Source: Adiantum capillus-veneris (lineage: Eukaryota > Streptophyta > Polypodiopsida > Polypodiales > Pteridaceae). Taken from it: a stretch of DNA of 64,000 bases. Under the pieces are notes generated by a model that was given only the letters and a program-made list of their open reading frames with translations, searched no databases and had not been told where the DNA came from. Shown piece after piece: positions 23,530-33,723 of this stretch. Made by a program: the position numbers and the translations under genes. Positions within the stretch are counted from its first letter, which is position 1, and each line of letters starts with the position of its first letter. The stretch is from positions 32,112,469-32,176,468 of the forward strand of contig CM043942.1 of the NCBI GenBank assembly GCA_014529385.2, written 5' to 3'.

Positions 23530-24830
23530 AGAACAAGAGGTTAAAGAATCAAAAGATGTTACCCTAGTGAGGGAGGTAAGTTAAGAAAATTGTGTTACAA
23601 ATGTTAGTACATCTCTAACCTTGGATGAAATAGACACCAAAGTGATCAATCAGCAACATTGGGTAGTAAGAGTAAGAAGGTGTAAAGTGTGATCTAGCCT
23701 CGTTAGAGTAAGAGGAATGTAAAGAGAATGGAAGACACACGAGAAGAGGAAGACCAGCCCGCTAGCAAGGATTTGCAGAAGATGGACACCATATCAAGCA
23801 AAGGGAGGGCTTTGAAAACGGAAGCCTTTGCACGAGCATGGACCAAGAACAGTGTAGCAAGCTGAAGGAATCCTGCATCAAGGAAGTTTCACCAGAGGAC
23901 CATAACGAAGAGGTAAGTATGAATAAAGGTTTGGAGCTGGATATTGTTCCAGAGGCTTGGCAGGCGAGCAAGACTTTATTGTCTAGTATCATAGACTTGG
24001 AGATGGGTGATGCCTCTAGTCTACTAAAAGGTTTTATAAACTTGGAGATGGGTAATGCCTCCACTTTATGTGAGGGTGTTTAGAGTAAGTTTGATGATCA
24101 ACATGTTTCCAACGTTTTAAGGATGTTCTAGACTCCTCCACAACACAGCATTGTGTTTGCATGGGAAGCATCTGACCTATGGCTATGGTTAACCACTAGG
24201 ACATATAGAGGTAAGATAGCATGGAGATAAAAGTTAAGGAGCCATGGATAGACAAAAGGCTGATAGAATGCGAGAATGAAGGCCTCATTCCCAATTTGGT
24301 GCAAATTTTTACAAATAGTGCATCCTCTCTTTGGAGAGAGATGAGTGGATTACGCTTGTATTTAAGCCGCAAGGTACCTAGCTTACTATCAACATCAGAA
24401 AAGACAGCTGCCATGTTTGAGCACACTCAAGAGGAGCATGCTATGCTTGCTAGTTGTTCCAGTCGCAACAATAAGCAAGATTTTGAAGACAACTGAAGCT
24501 CACCACACCAACAAGGCGGCCATATATGGTGGATTCTTGGCACAGTCTTGGGAATCATAATCTTCAGTTCTACCTTTGCAGAAGCCAAGATGCTCATTTT
24601 TCTTCTCGCTACTAGTGATTACAAATTTGGTCCTATTTGGCATGCAAATTTTATTATTCAGAGACTATAGATAATGGTCCTATTCTTTACCTAGGATCCA
24701 GGAGGACACTGGCATAAAGTTCTGGGAGCCATGGGCTTCCCATTTAATTGGGCCACACTATTCCAAGGAATAGGCCATCATCTAGACCTGTTGTCCTTGA
24801 ACAAATGTATAAAACCAAGACCAAGCTAGT
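23530..24830. other. Unassigned DNA left of element B
   Basis: Short open frames at 23838-24083 and 24221-24496 on the plus strand do not resemble a family I know. The first contains an internal repeat (ISLEMG-like units near 23990-24060). This is the sequence into which element B inserted. Confidence 0.4.
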
Positions 24831-24835
24831 CCAAG
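24831..24835. repeat. Target-site duplication CCAAG (left) of element B
   Basis: CCAAG immediately precedes the 5' LTR and is repeated exactly at 33645-33649 after the 3' LTR. Five bases is the usual duplication for LTR retrotransposons. Confidence 0.92.
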
Positions 24836-25128
24836 TGTTAACCCTCATGGCTCACGGACACCCATCACCTACGATGGACGCGTATTATGTATTTGGTAGA
24901 GTCAGGTACCGGGCTTGTCGGACCAATAGGGAAAGGTAGAGTGATCGCCGATGAGAAGCGCACTTTAACTTGGACATTCAAGGGATTAGTTGGCTAAGCA
25001 TGGGCGCCCAAGTGTGAATGGGGTGAGCTCCTATAAAAGCCAACTAAACCTAATTTTTACTCATTCTCTCATTTGTGCAATTGAAGAGTGCTCTTGCTCC
25101 ATCTCCATCTTCTTCTTCTTCACCTCCT

Positions 25129-25163
<35 letters not shown>

Positions 25164-25413
25164 GAGAGTGTGTGTGCGATCGAGCATTACGAAAGCACGA
25201 CGGCGGCGAAGCGGTTGAGCGCGGCACGACTGCAGCTTCTTCTTCATTGCGGCGAGGAATCCACCACGAAGGCGAGCGTAGAGCGGTGAGTGACACACCC
25301 TTTGTTTTCTTGAGCTTGCTAGTTTAGGCTTGTTGTGTGCTTGGAGCCGTTTGTGGCTCGCACACGGTGTATTGGCAAGTCCCTTGCTTCGACAGTGCGG
25401 CAAGGAGCGCACA
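24836..25413 (+). repeat. 5' LTR of element B
   Basis: 578 bp, TGTTAACCC...GCGCACA. It contains a TATA box, (GT)n(GA)n and the conserved end adjoining the PBS. Confidence 0.95.
25031..25039 (+). promoter_or_regulatory. LTR TATA box of element B
   Basis: CTATAAAAG lies about midway in the 5' LTR and is repeated at 33263-33271 in the 3' LTR. The equivalent of A (TATAAAAG) is at 11028-11035, minus strand. Transcription probably starts some 25-35 bp downstream, in the pyrimidine-rich part. Confidence 0.65.
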
Positions 25414-25417
25414 TTTT

Positions 25418-25435
25418 TGGCGCCGCTGCCGGGGA
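25418..25435 (+). other. Primer-binding site (tRNA-Asp type) of element B
   Basis: TGGCGCCGCTGCCGGGGA, four bases after the LTR end. One base differs from the common plant tRNA-Asp PBS form. Confidence 0.9.
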
Positions 25436-26243
25436 TATGCCCTACACTAAGCTCGGTTAGCACTTTACGCTTCCTTGTGGTGCAATTTCTATCATAGGAA
25501 AGGCAGGGAAGGAGTGTGTGGAGATTTCTGTTTTTTGCGTTTTCTGCATTTGCTGTCAAGTTTCAATTTCTGCTATTGTTTGCGTTTTTTCAATTTCTGC
25601 ATTTCTGCATTTTCAAGTTCGGCGTTTTCAATTTCTGCAATTTTTGCATTTCTGCAATTTTTGCAATTTCTGAAAAAAATAAAAAAATAAAAAAATAAAA
25701 AAATAAATCGGAAATCAAAAACGCGAGCGAGCGGGCAGCTAAATTTTTCGAAAATAAAAAACGTGACTCTTAAAACGGACGGGTTGGTTTGTATAAAAGA
25801 TAGATCGGGATCGGGATCATTTTCCCAAGCCCAAGCCCAAGCCCAGGCCCGGCCCCAAGCCCCAGGCCTCAGTCCTATGATATATACTAGACTCACTCTT
25901 ATATATATACCCTACTCCCTCAAGAGAGAATGAGAGCATGTGGGACAAGTCCTCCACTCTCCTCCTTTCTCTTCCCACTTGCACCCTTAGACTTTCTAGT
26001 TTGGGCCTAGTTCCCTACTGGAAATTGACAGTTTTAGGGATTCCGAGGGCATAGAGTGACCAAACGGAGGGCTGTAAAGCACGGCACGACCCTCTGACCG
26101 ATACGCTCGTTTCGAGCTATCACACGGCCCATTCCACGACACGCTCTAAAAAATCTAGCAAAAAAACAAACAAAAAACACGCTAAAAACTAGTCACAAGG
26201 CCTCCTAGAGCAGCTTTTTGACACCTTAGGGTATCAAAAGCAC
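25436..26243 (+). other. Untranslated leader of element B
   Basis: About 800 bp. It holds a low-complexity TTTCTGCAATTT-type repeat (25560-25680), the CCCAAG/CCCAGG hexamer block at 25824-25868 and a region shared with A's leader up to about 26110. The gag ATG at 26244 lies 12 bases before LRSGRVL and is the first Met of the long frame. Confidence 0.75.
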
Positions 26244-29200
26244 ATGCACTTACGCTCTGGGCGGGTGCTAGAACACGAGCATATTGAGGGTGCCTCTGTT
26301 CATACGGACACCCATTACCCATCCACGATAAGCTCTAGACCCTCAGCGGGGACACAAGGTAGCACCACCCAAGACCCTAAAATAGCCGCTAGTGATTCCT
26401 CCTCCGACTCAGAAATCATGGAAGCATACCCTACCCAAAACACTGAGAGAGAAGTCCATGCACCTCCCGAAGCTCCACAGCCTAGTACTAGTATGTTTAG
26501 CCGTTTCATGGAAACATTAGGTAGAGCTACTCGCTCGGAACCTGATGCAAATGAAGCACACGAAGGGGGTGGGGAAGTGGACTCTCCTTTCACATCGCAC
26601 GTGGACCCCACACCCCCAAAGAGTGTCCATGTGGATATCCTACCAACTTCTTACCAAGAAGGCCCTGTTGAGCTGCCTCCTTCAGAAGTTCCCTCTAGAG
26701 TACCGTTGGTGACAAGTAAAACCACGGGGAGCCACATTGCTTCTACCTCACAAGAAACCGTTAACACGTCGACTCTAGAAGGATTGTTCATTAATGATCA
26801 TTGGACATACGACCTCCACACTGAGGTGTTGACGGATCTACACTCTGGCCACGCCTACCATGTAGGATGGATAGAGATTGTACAATCCACCTCTAGTGCC
26901 ACGAGCATCGAAGATCAACAGAAAATGATCTGTAATGTTATCCATGGCATTATTCAATCAGAAAGGCAAAACCGAGGGGTAAATATACTCTCAATTGGCC
27001 CCATGAGATTTCTGGATACGAGCAAGACTCAACAACCTACTCTATCACAAATGGAGACTCCTCTAATGAGCCCCATGGACCCATCTTACGTCATTTCACC
27101 TGGGGTCTCTATGCAATCTGAGCCTCCAAGCGAAAACTTTAGCTTCCCTAACTTGGCTCAACCCTCTATTAAGGAAAACACAGTGCTCACTCCAGGGATA
27201 AGCCTGACAGAGAATGTACCGATGACATCTACGGTTAGCGCAGTGCCACTACCTAGTGTCGTAGTACCTAATATGGGGCCTCGACCGTATGTGCCTCTAG
27301 CCCCTTATGCACACATGGCCCCCACACCTCCAATTGTACCACTTGCTTATGCTCCTCGAGTGCCGCTCCCTAGCTCTTATCCGAGTGGACCTATGCCCGG
27401 TTATGTTCCATATCCTGCATCATCCACACATATGCCAAGACCGGTACCTGTCCCTCTCCCACATATGATTCCAAGAGTACCTCCACCGGCCCTACCTCCT
27501 CACATAGGTGACTTGGCAGCGTTTGCTCAAACCATAGGTCGATCTATCGCGGAAAATATGCGTCATGCATCTGATAGAGAGCCTAGAAGTAAGGCAATAC
27601 AAATTGCCAAACTCACGCAAAAATTCAATGGGGATGAAGATGCTAGGAAACACATTGAAGTGTTTGAACAAGTATGTGATTCCTTAGGGGAACGCAACGA
27701 ACTACATAAGTGCAATGCCTTAAGCTTGACATTAAGTGGGAAGGCTGGAGATTGGTATAGAACCCCAAGGGTGGACGAGAAAACAATCTACCCTACCCTT
27801 CGAAGGTTGTTTCTAAAGGAGTACATACGAGAAGGTGTGCTTTGGGGTGTAGCATCTCAGCTACAGAAGGCCGAACGTAAGGAAGGAGAGTCAGTAAGGG
27901 ACTTCATTAGTCGTCTAAAGCACTTAAACTCTCGTTGCCCTGTAAATGAGCGCTTCAACAATAACCAACTGCTTGATCGATTCATTCGAGGGTTGAGGAA
28001 TGAAGGAATCTATAATGGACTAGTGATTAGAGGTATCACAACCTGGGAAGATGTCACTGCCAATGCAATCCAATTAGAGGACAAGTTGATGATAGCAGGC
28101 ATGAGGGTGTCTACTGACACGAGATCCACTAGCTCACAAGCCATTGAGTATGAACCCATGACTGCAAAGCCCATTGCCAATGAGCCAAAGGTATTTGAGA
28201 CATTCTTGACAGACCTCACCAAGGCAATCCAAGAGTCTCTTAAGGATAATCGACCCCCTCAAAATAGTCACATGTATCCAAGAAGGGAGCAACAATGGTG
28301 TTCCATTTGCTTAGGTCCACATAGCACTAGTGAGTGCCCTACGTTTAGAGTAAAATTTAATGGAACTTGCAACGCATGTGGTAGGTATGGTCCCCAAGCT
28401 AAGGATTGTTTAATGATCAAACGTATGATGGCAAATAGACCACCTGTAGCCTGGACGGATGCACCTCGAGCTCCTGTATTGATGCCTACTCCACCTGTTG
28501 AGCAACTACCGCAACACATGGTCCCTAGACCTCAAAATGTTGTACAAGCTACACCGCTACCACCTCCTGTGCTAGGACCGCAGCCCCCGCATCCAAGAGT
28601 CGCCCCTATGAACCAAGTGGGTTGCGAGCCATCTAATGCTTATGCAGATGGTTGTGAGGAGGAAATAGACACTAGTATTGCCTACGGACTTGATACATTG
28701 GAAGAGTGTCCTATATACTACATGGAAGATTTTTGGGGGCAAGTCAAGTCGGTTTATCAAGCTGCTGCTCTCGCATCCAGAGGTCAAAATATCAACACCC
28801 AGGCTAGGAGGCCACCTCTTCAATGCTACGAGTGTGGTGGACCACATCGAGCAGCGGAGTGCCCTATTAGGCTACAAAAGAATTCTGCACAGATGCAAAT
28901 AAATCAAGGGAGCACGTCTGCAATGCCAATACTCACATGTAATCGTTGTGGCATAGATCACTTGATTGCCCAATGCCCCTATAACCCAAATGCGCCTAAA
29001 ATCACCCCCCTAAATTTGGTCGAAATTGCTAGTGTGACATCGCCAATACCACCCGTCGCACCCGCTTATGCGATTACACGGTCCATGCTTCAAGGGCCAG
29101 GCCATATCCTCGAAGAGCGAGATACCGTGTCAGTTATCCAAGCAAAGAAAAAGAAGACACGAAGGAAGAAGTCGCAGAATACGGAAAATTCAAAGCCAAG

Positions 29201-31424
29201 TTCCAAAACAAACATAGGAACAGGAGATGACCCCGTGTATATGAATGACCTCGAGGATGATTCAGATTCAGTCGAGACAATGGAGACTAGAACCAATACC
29301 ACAAAGGGAAAGACCGACAAAGAAAACCGTAACATGGAACCAAATGAAAACCGAATAAGAGAAAACCATAAAGAGCCTCTGAAAACACCACAAGTGTTTC
29401 CAAATCCAATCCAAGACCCCCAAGATAAACCGCAGGGGCAAAAAGGGAAGAATCGTAAAAAGAAGATTGGGGCGTACCCAAACCCTGTCGATGAGATTAA
29501 GCAGGTGAAACATCTAAGAGGTTTAGTGGAGGAGACTCAAAGGAAACTAGAACCAGAACCCATGCATATCAAAATTCATGACACAGTGTTTCCCACGCAA
29601 GTTCATCCACCCCACATGAACCATAGACCGTTAGCCATATCTAGTATCATCCAAGAAGGGAGTGAGGACGGGACATCAGAAAGTGAGCATACACCCTTCT
29701 TGTTGGGAAGGATGTTTAACGAAGGAATACCTGATCCCATTGAGGAATATGAGATTCCATCCTCACCAGTTCCTAGTCAAGGACCTACACCCTGCAAAAC
29801 GCCAATGAATGTTGCCAAACTAGTGGACTTCATGTCTTCTGAGGTCCGAACCACGATCATAGCAAAGCTGTATGGAGATCCTGAGTTATTCCTTGCACTT
29901 CGAGCATTCCTTAACGGAGAGCTACGAACGGGATTACCGCAGTTTGCGCAACCAAATAGGCATGACTCGATTATGATTGATGAGGAAAATCATGTGCAAT
30001 CACTTGACTTAGATGGACACGAGTCTGTGATCGAGGTACCCATTAACGAATTAGGGCAGTATTTTGAAGGCGACGAGTCTAATGCGACCCTACCCATCAC
30101 TACCAAGGGATTAACTATAAAGGGAATTCTTGATGGTGGTGCGGGAGTTAGCATCGTTACAAAAGATTGTTGGGAATCCATGGGAAAACCCCGCCTCAAT
30201 GTTACTAACATTGTGGTAAAGATGGCAAATGGTACCATAGCCAAACCTATGGGGATGCTCAAGGATCTTAAGATCAAAGTTCTAGGACACAAGGTACAAC
30301 ATACGTTCATTGTAATGGATTTCTCTAAACACCTTATGTCATATGAAATGATTTTAGGACGACCATTCATGAGGGAAGCACAAATGGTTCATGATTGGTC
30401 TAAAAATCATGTCTATTTGCAATTCCAAGACTCTGTCCTTAGAGTGGATTTGGTGACTGGTAAGGTACACCCCTTAGGGAGTAAAACCATTATTGATCAT
30501 CGCTCTGACACCACAGTTCACTCGGCCCCACTACAATATTGTTACACTTGTAAGAAGGATACAGACATTGGCCAAGATTCTCCTTATATGGATATCTTAC
30601 CTGGGATGACTGAGTCGGACAATGTGGATTGGGTCCACCTAGCATCAACCATAGACACTTGGGGAAATAGAGGAACCACTTGGGTAACACCTGAGGGGGA
30701 TGAAATGCATGTACCCTTAAATATGCTACAAGCAATGCGTATCGCTTCCGACAAGACTCATCCTAAGGTAACAAAGAAAACATACAAGTGGGTCCCTAAA
30801 GCTTCTTTAGTGACCATAGCTAGTGCTAAAAAACAGAAGCCTTGTAAGAAACGTACCACTCGCTCCAAGAAAAGTAAGAAAATGTTGCGATGGATCCCTA
30901 AACGACTATTGGAAGCCCAAGGCTACTATCAAGGAAATGATCAAATCTGGGTGCCAAAACGTAGATTGTGCTCTTACCTATCACCTGACCCAAGTGAGCC
31001 CAATCCCATAGCTCCAAAACGAATCAATGATCGTGGAAAGAAAAAAATCACAGAATGCTACACACCTGCTCCCGAGCTAGTTTGGGTACCAAAGAAAGAA
31101 CGATTTGTTCCACCTAGCTCAGGAAGGGTGGAGTCCCATGAAGCTTCTAGCTCATCATGTAATACATCCATAGAGGTAAAAGCTTCTACACAGCCTCCAT
31201 CTATAGTAGTGGACCTCCATGAAGCTACAAAAGAATCCACACCTCCCAGTGTTCAAGAATCACCTGATGAACCACTTCAAGTTCAATCCTGGGAGAGTAC
31301 CTTACCACCCTTGCAGCTTGACAAGGCACCTAGGGTAATAGAAAACTACTGGCAAAAATCCTCACCTATTACCAACTGGAATAATTGGTTTCAAAGGGTG
31401 ACAAGCTCATTTCAAACGGTATGA
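26244..31424 (+). CDS. Gag-protease-tail polyprotein of element B (1726 aa, intact)
   Basis: Residues 1-440 are a Ser/Pro-rich region starting MHLRSGRVL. Residues about 442-616 are the gag core (GKAGDWYRT, FISRLKHLNSRC). Zinc knuckles start at C686, C709, C861 and C899; three use C-x2-C-x3-H-x4-C, and the second has Pro where its His should be. A lysine-rich linker follows. The retropepsin has its catalytic motif at D1297 (DGGAG) and ILGRPFM...VHDWSKNHVYL near 1370-1395. The frame then jumps from the acidic linker found after A's protease (about residue 1500) into the tail, with tryptophan of W-[VI]-P-K boxes at 1516, 1550, 1569 and 1614. RT, RNase H and integrase are absent. The ORF is unbroken over 5.2 kb, which suggests recent selection or recent birth. 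Predicted role: particle and polyprotein processing. Confidence 0.95.
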   Translation: MHLRSGRVLEHEHIEGASVHTDTHYPSTISSRPSAGTQGSTTQDPKIAASDSSSDSEIMEAYPTQNTEREVHAPPEAPQPSTSMFSRFMETLGRATRSEPDANEAHEGGGEVDSPFTSHVDPTPPKSVHVDILPTSYQEGPVELPPSEVPSRVPLVTSKTTGSHIASTSQETVNTSTLEGLFINDHWTYDLHTEVLTDLHSGHAYHVGWIEIVQSTSSATSIEDQQKMICNVIHGIIQSERQNRGVNILSIGPMRFLDTSKTQQPTLSQMETPLMSPMDPSYVISPGVSMQSEPPSENFSFPNLAQPSIKENTVLTPGISLTENVPMTSTVSAVPLPSVVVPNMGPRPYVPLAPYAHMAPTPPIVPLAYAPRVPLPSSYPSGPMPGYVPYPASSTHMPRPVPVPLPHMIPRVPPPALPPHIGDLAAFAQTIGRSIAENMRHASDREPRSKAIQIAKLTQKFNGDEDARKHIEVFEQVCDSLGERNELHKCNALSLTLSGKAGDWYRTPRVDEKTIYPTLRRLFLKEYIREGVLWGVASQLQKAERKEGESVRDFISRLKHLNSRCPVNERFNNNQLLDRFIRGLRNEGIYNGLVIRGITTWEDVTANAIQLEDKLMIAGMRVSTDTRSTSSQAIEYEPMTAKPIANEPKVFETFLTDLTKAIQESLKDNRPPQNSHMYPRREQQWCSICLGPHSTSECPTFRVKFNGTCNACGRYGPQAKDCLMIKRMMANRPPVAWTDAPRAPVLMPTPPVEQLPQHMVPRPQNVVQATPLPPPVLGPQPPHPRVAPMNQVGCEPSNAYADGCEEEIDTSIAYGLDTLEECPIYYMEDFWGQVKSVYQAAALASRGQNINTQARRPPLQCYECGGPHRAAECPIRLQKNSAQMQINQGSTSAMPILTCNRCGIDHLIAQCPYNPNAPKITPLNLVEIASVTSPIPPVAPAYAITRSMLQGPGHILEERDTVSVIQAKKKKTRRKKSQNTENSKPSSKTNIGTGDDPVYMNDLEDDSDSVETMETRTNTTKGKTDKENRNMEPNENRIRENHKEPLKTPQVFPNPIQDPQDKPQGQKGKNRKKKIGAYPNPVDEIKQVKHLRGLVEETQRKLEPEPMHIKIHDTVFPTQVHPPHMNHRPLAISSIIQEGSEDGTSESEHTPFLLGRMFNEGIPDPIEEYEIPSSPVPSQGPTPCKTPMNVAKLVDFMSSEVRTTIIAKLYGDPELFLALRAFLNGELRTGLPQFAQPNRHDSIMIDEENHVQSLDLDGHESVIEVPINELGQYFEGDESNATLPITTKGLTIKGILDGGAGVSIVTKDCWESMGKPRLNVTNIVVKMANGTIAKPMGMLKDLKIKVLGHKVQHTFIVMDFSKHLMSYEMILGRPFMREAQMVHDWSKNHVYLQFQDSVLRVDLVTGKVHPLGSKTIIDHRSDTTVHSAPLQYCYTCKKDTDIGQDSPYMDILPGMTESDNVDWVHLASTIDTWGNRGTTWVTPEGDEMHVPLNMLQAMRIASDKTHPKVTKKTYKWVPKASLVTIASAKKQKPCKKRTTRSKKSKKMLRWIPKRLLEAQGYYQGNDQIWVPKRRLCSYLSPDPSEPNPIAPKRINDRGKKKITECYTPAPELVWVPKKERFVPPSSGRVESHEASSSSCNTSIEVKASTQPPSIVVDLHEATKESTPPSVQESPDEPLQVQSWESTLPPLQLDKAPRVIENYWQKSSPITNWNNWFQRVTSSFQTV

Positions 31425-33040
31425 TCTACCCAAGGAAGGGGGGAGTGTTTGCTGACAGTCATCATTCATTTGTTTCCCTCTCAACCTTTTTCCCTGACCT
31501 CTCAATTCCAATCTTAGGGAATGTACATATAAAGCTTTATACTCACAAAAAAAATAAAAATAAAGAGCAAGAGCAATTAGCAAACGAGTATGCACATTAA
31601 AAGTCAAAACATTAACTCAGACCTACACATTCACATCTGGTATAGTGAAATAGAAACCTATGCCATAAAACACTTTTGATCCTCATCACTTGAGTGATGG
31701 AGGGTAGGTAAGATTAGTACGATAGGAGTGTTTCTGTTTTAGAGTTGAGTGATTAGCAAAGTTCTCTTTTCCCACTAATGTGCCTCCTGGAGGTATTCCT
31801 TTTGTTTCCTAGTGTATACAGGAGCGTGTTGCTATTGATAGGATTTGGACCTTCATGGAACCTTTCTCTCTTTCACACTTCAAATCAAGCACGACCATCA
31901 ACACAAACAGGTGTTTCTTGTCCATTAGCATTGCCTTTATCTTTTTGCATCCATGTTTGTCTGCTTTGATTGTGATTGGTAGCATAATATTCAGCGCATT
32001 GGCTTAGTATCAAACATTTAATTCAATGTAATGTTTTGTCATAATCACTTGTTTAGGGGTAAAAATCAAGCAGTCCGACTAAGCTAGTTTGACCAAGCTA
32101 GGTATTAGAAATCTTCTCTTAATACCATGGGGAATGCCTTCCTAATAAACAATGGTTACTTAGGTTCTTAATCTGATTTAGGCAGCATTGTATGAAATGT
32201 ACTAGGGCTTTCTAGTGGGCTTGACCCTATTGACCTTTAGCTTAAGTATTATAAAGGGAGTTTACTAATGTGATGAGCCTGGGGAGGGTAACAGTGTTAT
32301 ATGACCCCCCAAAGTTACAAAATTAAAATGTTGAAAATGAACAAACAAAAAATCAAAGTGCCACAATGTAAAATTTTAAGCTGGAAGAGAAATCCTGGCT
32401 TGAATTGGTACTTCACTCACATGTATCGCCTATGGTACTAGAGCCCTAGAGGTTCCCAGTGTGGGCGCTTTTCCTTGAAAAGCAAAAAACCCAAGGCATA
32501 CAAAATAAGCACACACATCATAATTGAATCAATGTGAAAAGACTTTGGGGAGTCAAAGAAAAAGTAATCAGTCAGGCGATGATTTCATGAGAAATTCTTT
32601 TTATGGTAGCTTAACTACAAAGTCTTCTAGGTATAGCCTCTAGTCAGCCCTCGAACATGAATACTTGGCTCTCACGATTAAACAACTTAATTGACCACAA
32701 AAAATTAAGAAGCTTACCCATGGTATTAATATTCGATCTCTAGTGCTTTTCGACCGTCAAATTAGCGACCCCAGACTTGTTTAATTTTCTACCTTTACAT
32801 CTGTTTATGCATTTGATTACATTGAAATTTAATGTTCATTGCTGACAAATTGTTTGAAATTCTTTTACCAATCAATTTGTCTACCTAAAACTGCATATGC
32901 TTTTTAAGAGAATGCAATTACTGTGCCAATGTTGTTTGATTTTGCAGTGACTGAAGAAGGCTAAGGACATTCATCTCAAATGCTCTTCCACTTCGACGAA
33001 CCAGCTTCAACTCAATAGCTTCCGAGGAAGGAATCTACAT
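31425..33040 (+). other. 3' noncoding region of element B
   Basis: 1.6 kb without a supported ORF. It opens with a purine-rich AAGGAAGGGGGGAGTG at about 31432-31447, just after the stop codon, nearly the same as the true PPT at the far end. The rest is ordinary AT-rich sequence with no repeat recognised. Confidence 0.6.
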
Positions 33041-33054
33041 CAGGAAGGGGGGCA
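33041..33054 (+). other. Polypurine tract of element B
   Basis: CAGGAAGGGGGGCA directly precedes the 3' LTR start TGTTAACCC, where plus-strand DNA synthesis is primed. Confidence 0.85.
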
Positions 33055-33360
33055 TGTTAACCCTCACGGCTCACGGACACCCATCACCTACGATGGACGC
33101 GTATTATGTATTTGGTAGAGTCAGGTACCGGGCTCAGGTACCGGGCTTGTCGGACCAATAGGGAAAGGTAGAGTGATCGCCGATGAGAGGCGCACTTTAA
33201 CTTGGACATTCAAGGGATTAGTTGGCTAAGCATGGGCGCCCAAGTGTGAATGGGGTGAGCTCCTATAAAAGCCAACTAAACCTAATTTTTACTCATTCTC
33301 TCATTTGTGCAATTGAAGAGTGCTCTTGCTCCATCTCCATCTTCTTCTTCTTCACCTCCT

Positions 33361-33394
<34 letters not shown>

Positions 33395-33644
33395 GGAGAG
33401 TGTGTGTGCGATCGAGCATTACGAAAGCACGACGGCGGCGAAGCGGTTGAGCGCGGCACGACTGCAGCTTCTTCTTCATTGCGGCGAGGAATCACCACGA
33501 AGGCGAGCGTAGAGCGGTGAGTGACACACCCTTTGTTTTCTTGAGCTTGCTAGTTTAGGCTTGTTGTGTGCTTGGAGCCGTTTGTGGCTCGCACACGGTG
33601 TATTGGCAAGTCCCTTGCTTCGACAGTGCGGCAAGGAGCGCACA
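33055..33644 (+). repeat. 3' LTR of element B
   Basis: 590 bp. It matches the 5' LTR almost exactly. A 13-bp unit CAGGTACCGGGCT is duplicated in tandem at 33122-33147, where the 5' LTR has one copy. Confidence 0.95.
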
Positions 33645-33649
33645 CCAAG
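33645..33649. repeat. Target-site duplication CCAAG (right) of element B
   Basis: Exact copy of 24831-24835, immediately after the 3' LTR. Confidence 0.92.
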
Positions 33650-33723
33650 CTATCAGCAAAGAAAATACAATTGAAGAGGAAATGCCAAAACCAAAGCTCG
33701 AGAATATCGTCATAGACTAGAAA

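Larger units (their letters stand above)
24836..33644 (+). mobile_element. Element B: complete non-autonomous gag-protease LTR retrotransposon
   Basis: An 8809 bp element with LTRs at both ends, a perfect 5-bp target duplication, a tRNA-Asp PBS, a PPT and one intact long ORF. The LTRs differ only by about two substitutions, a 13-bp tandem duplication, a one-base indel and an internal microsatellite shift, so the insertion is young. LTR, leader, gag, first protease and tail are homologous to element A. RT, RNase H, integrase and the second protease of A are absent. It therefore depends on enzymes in trans, most simply from an intact relative of A. Confidence 0.95.
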
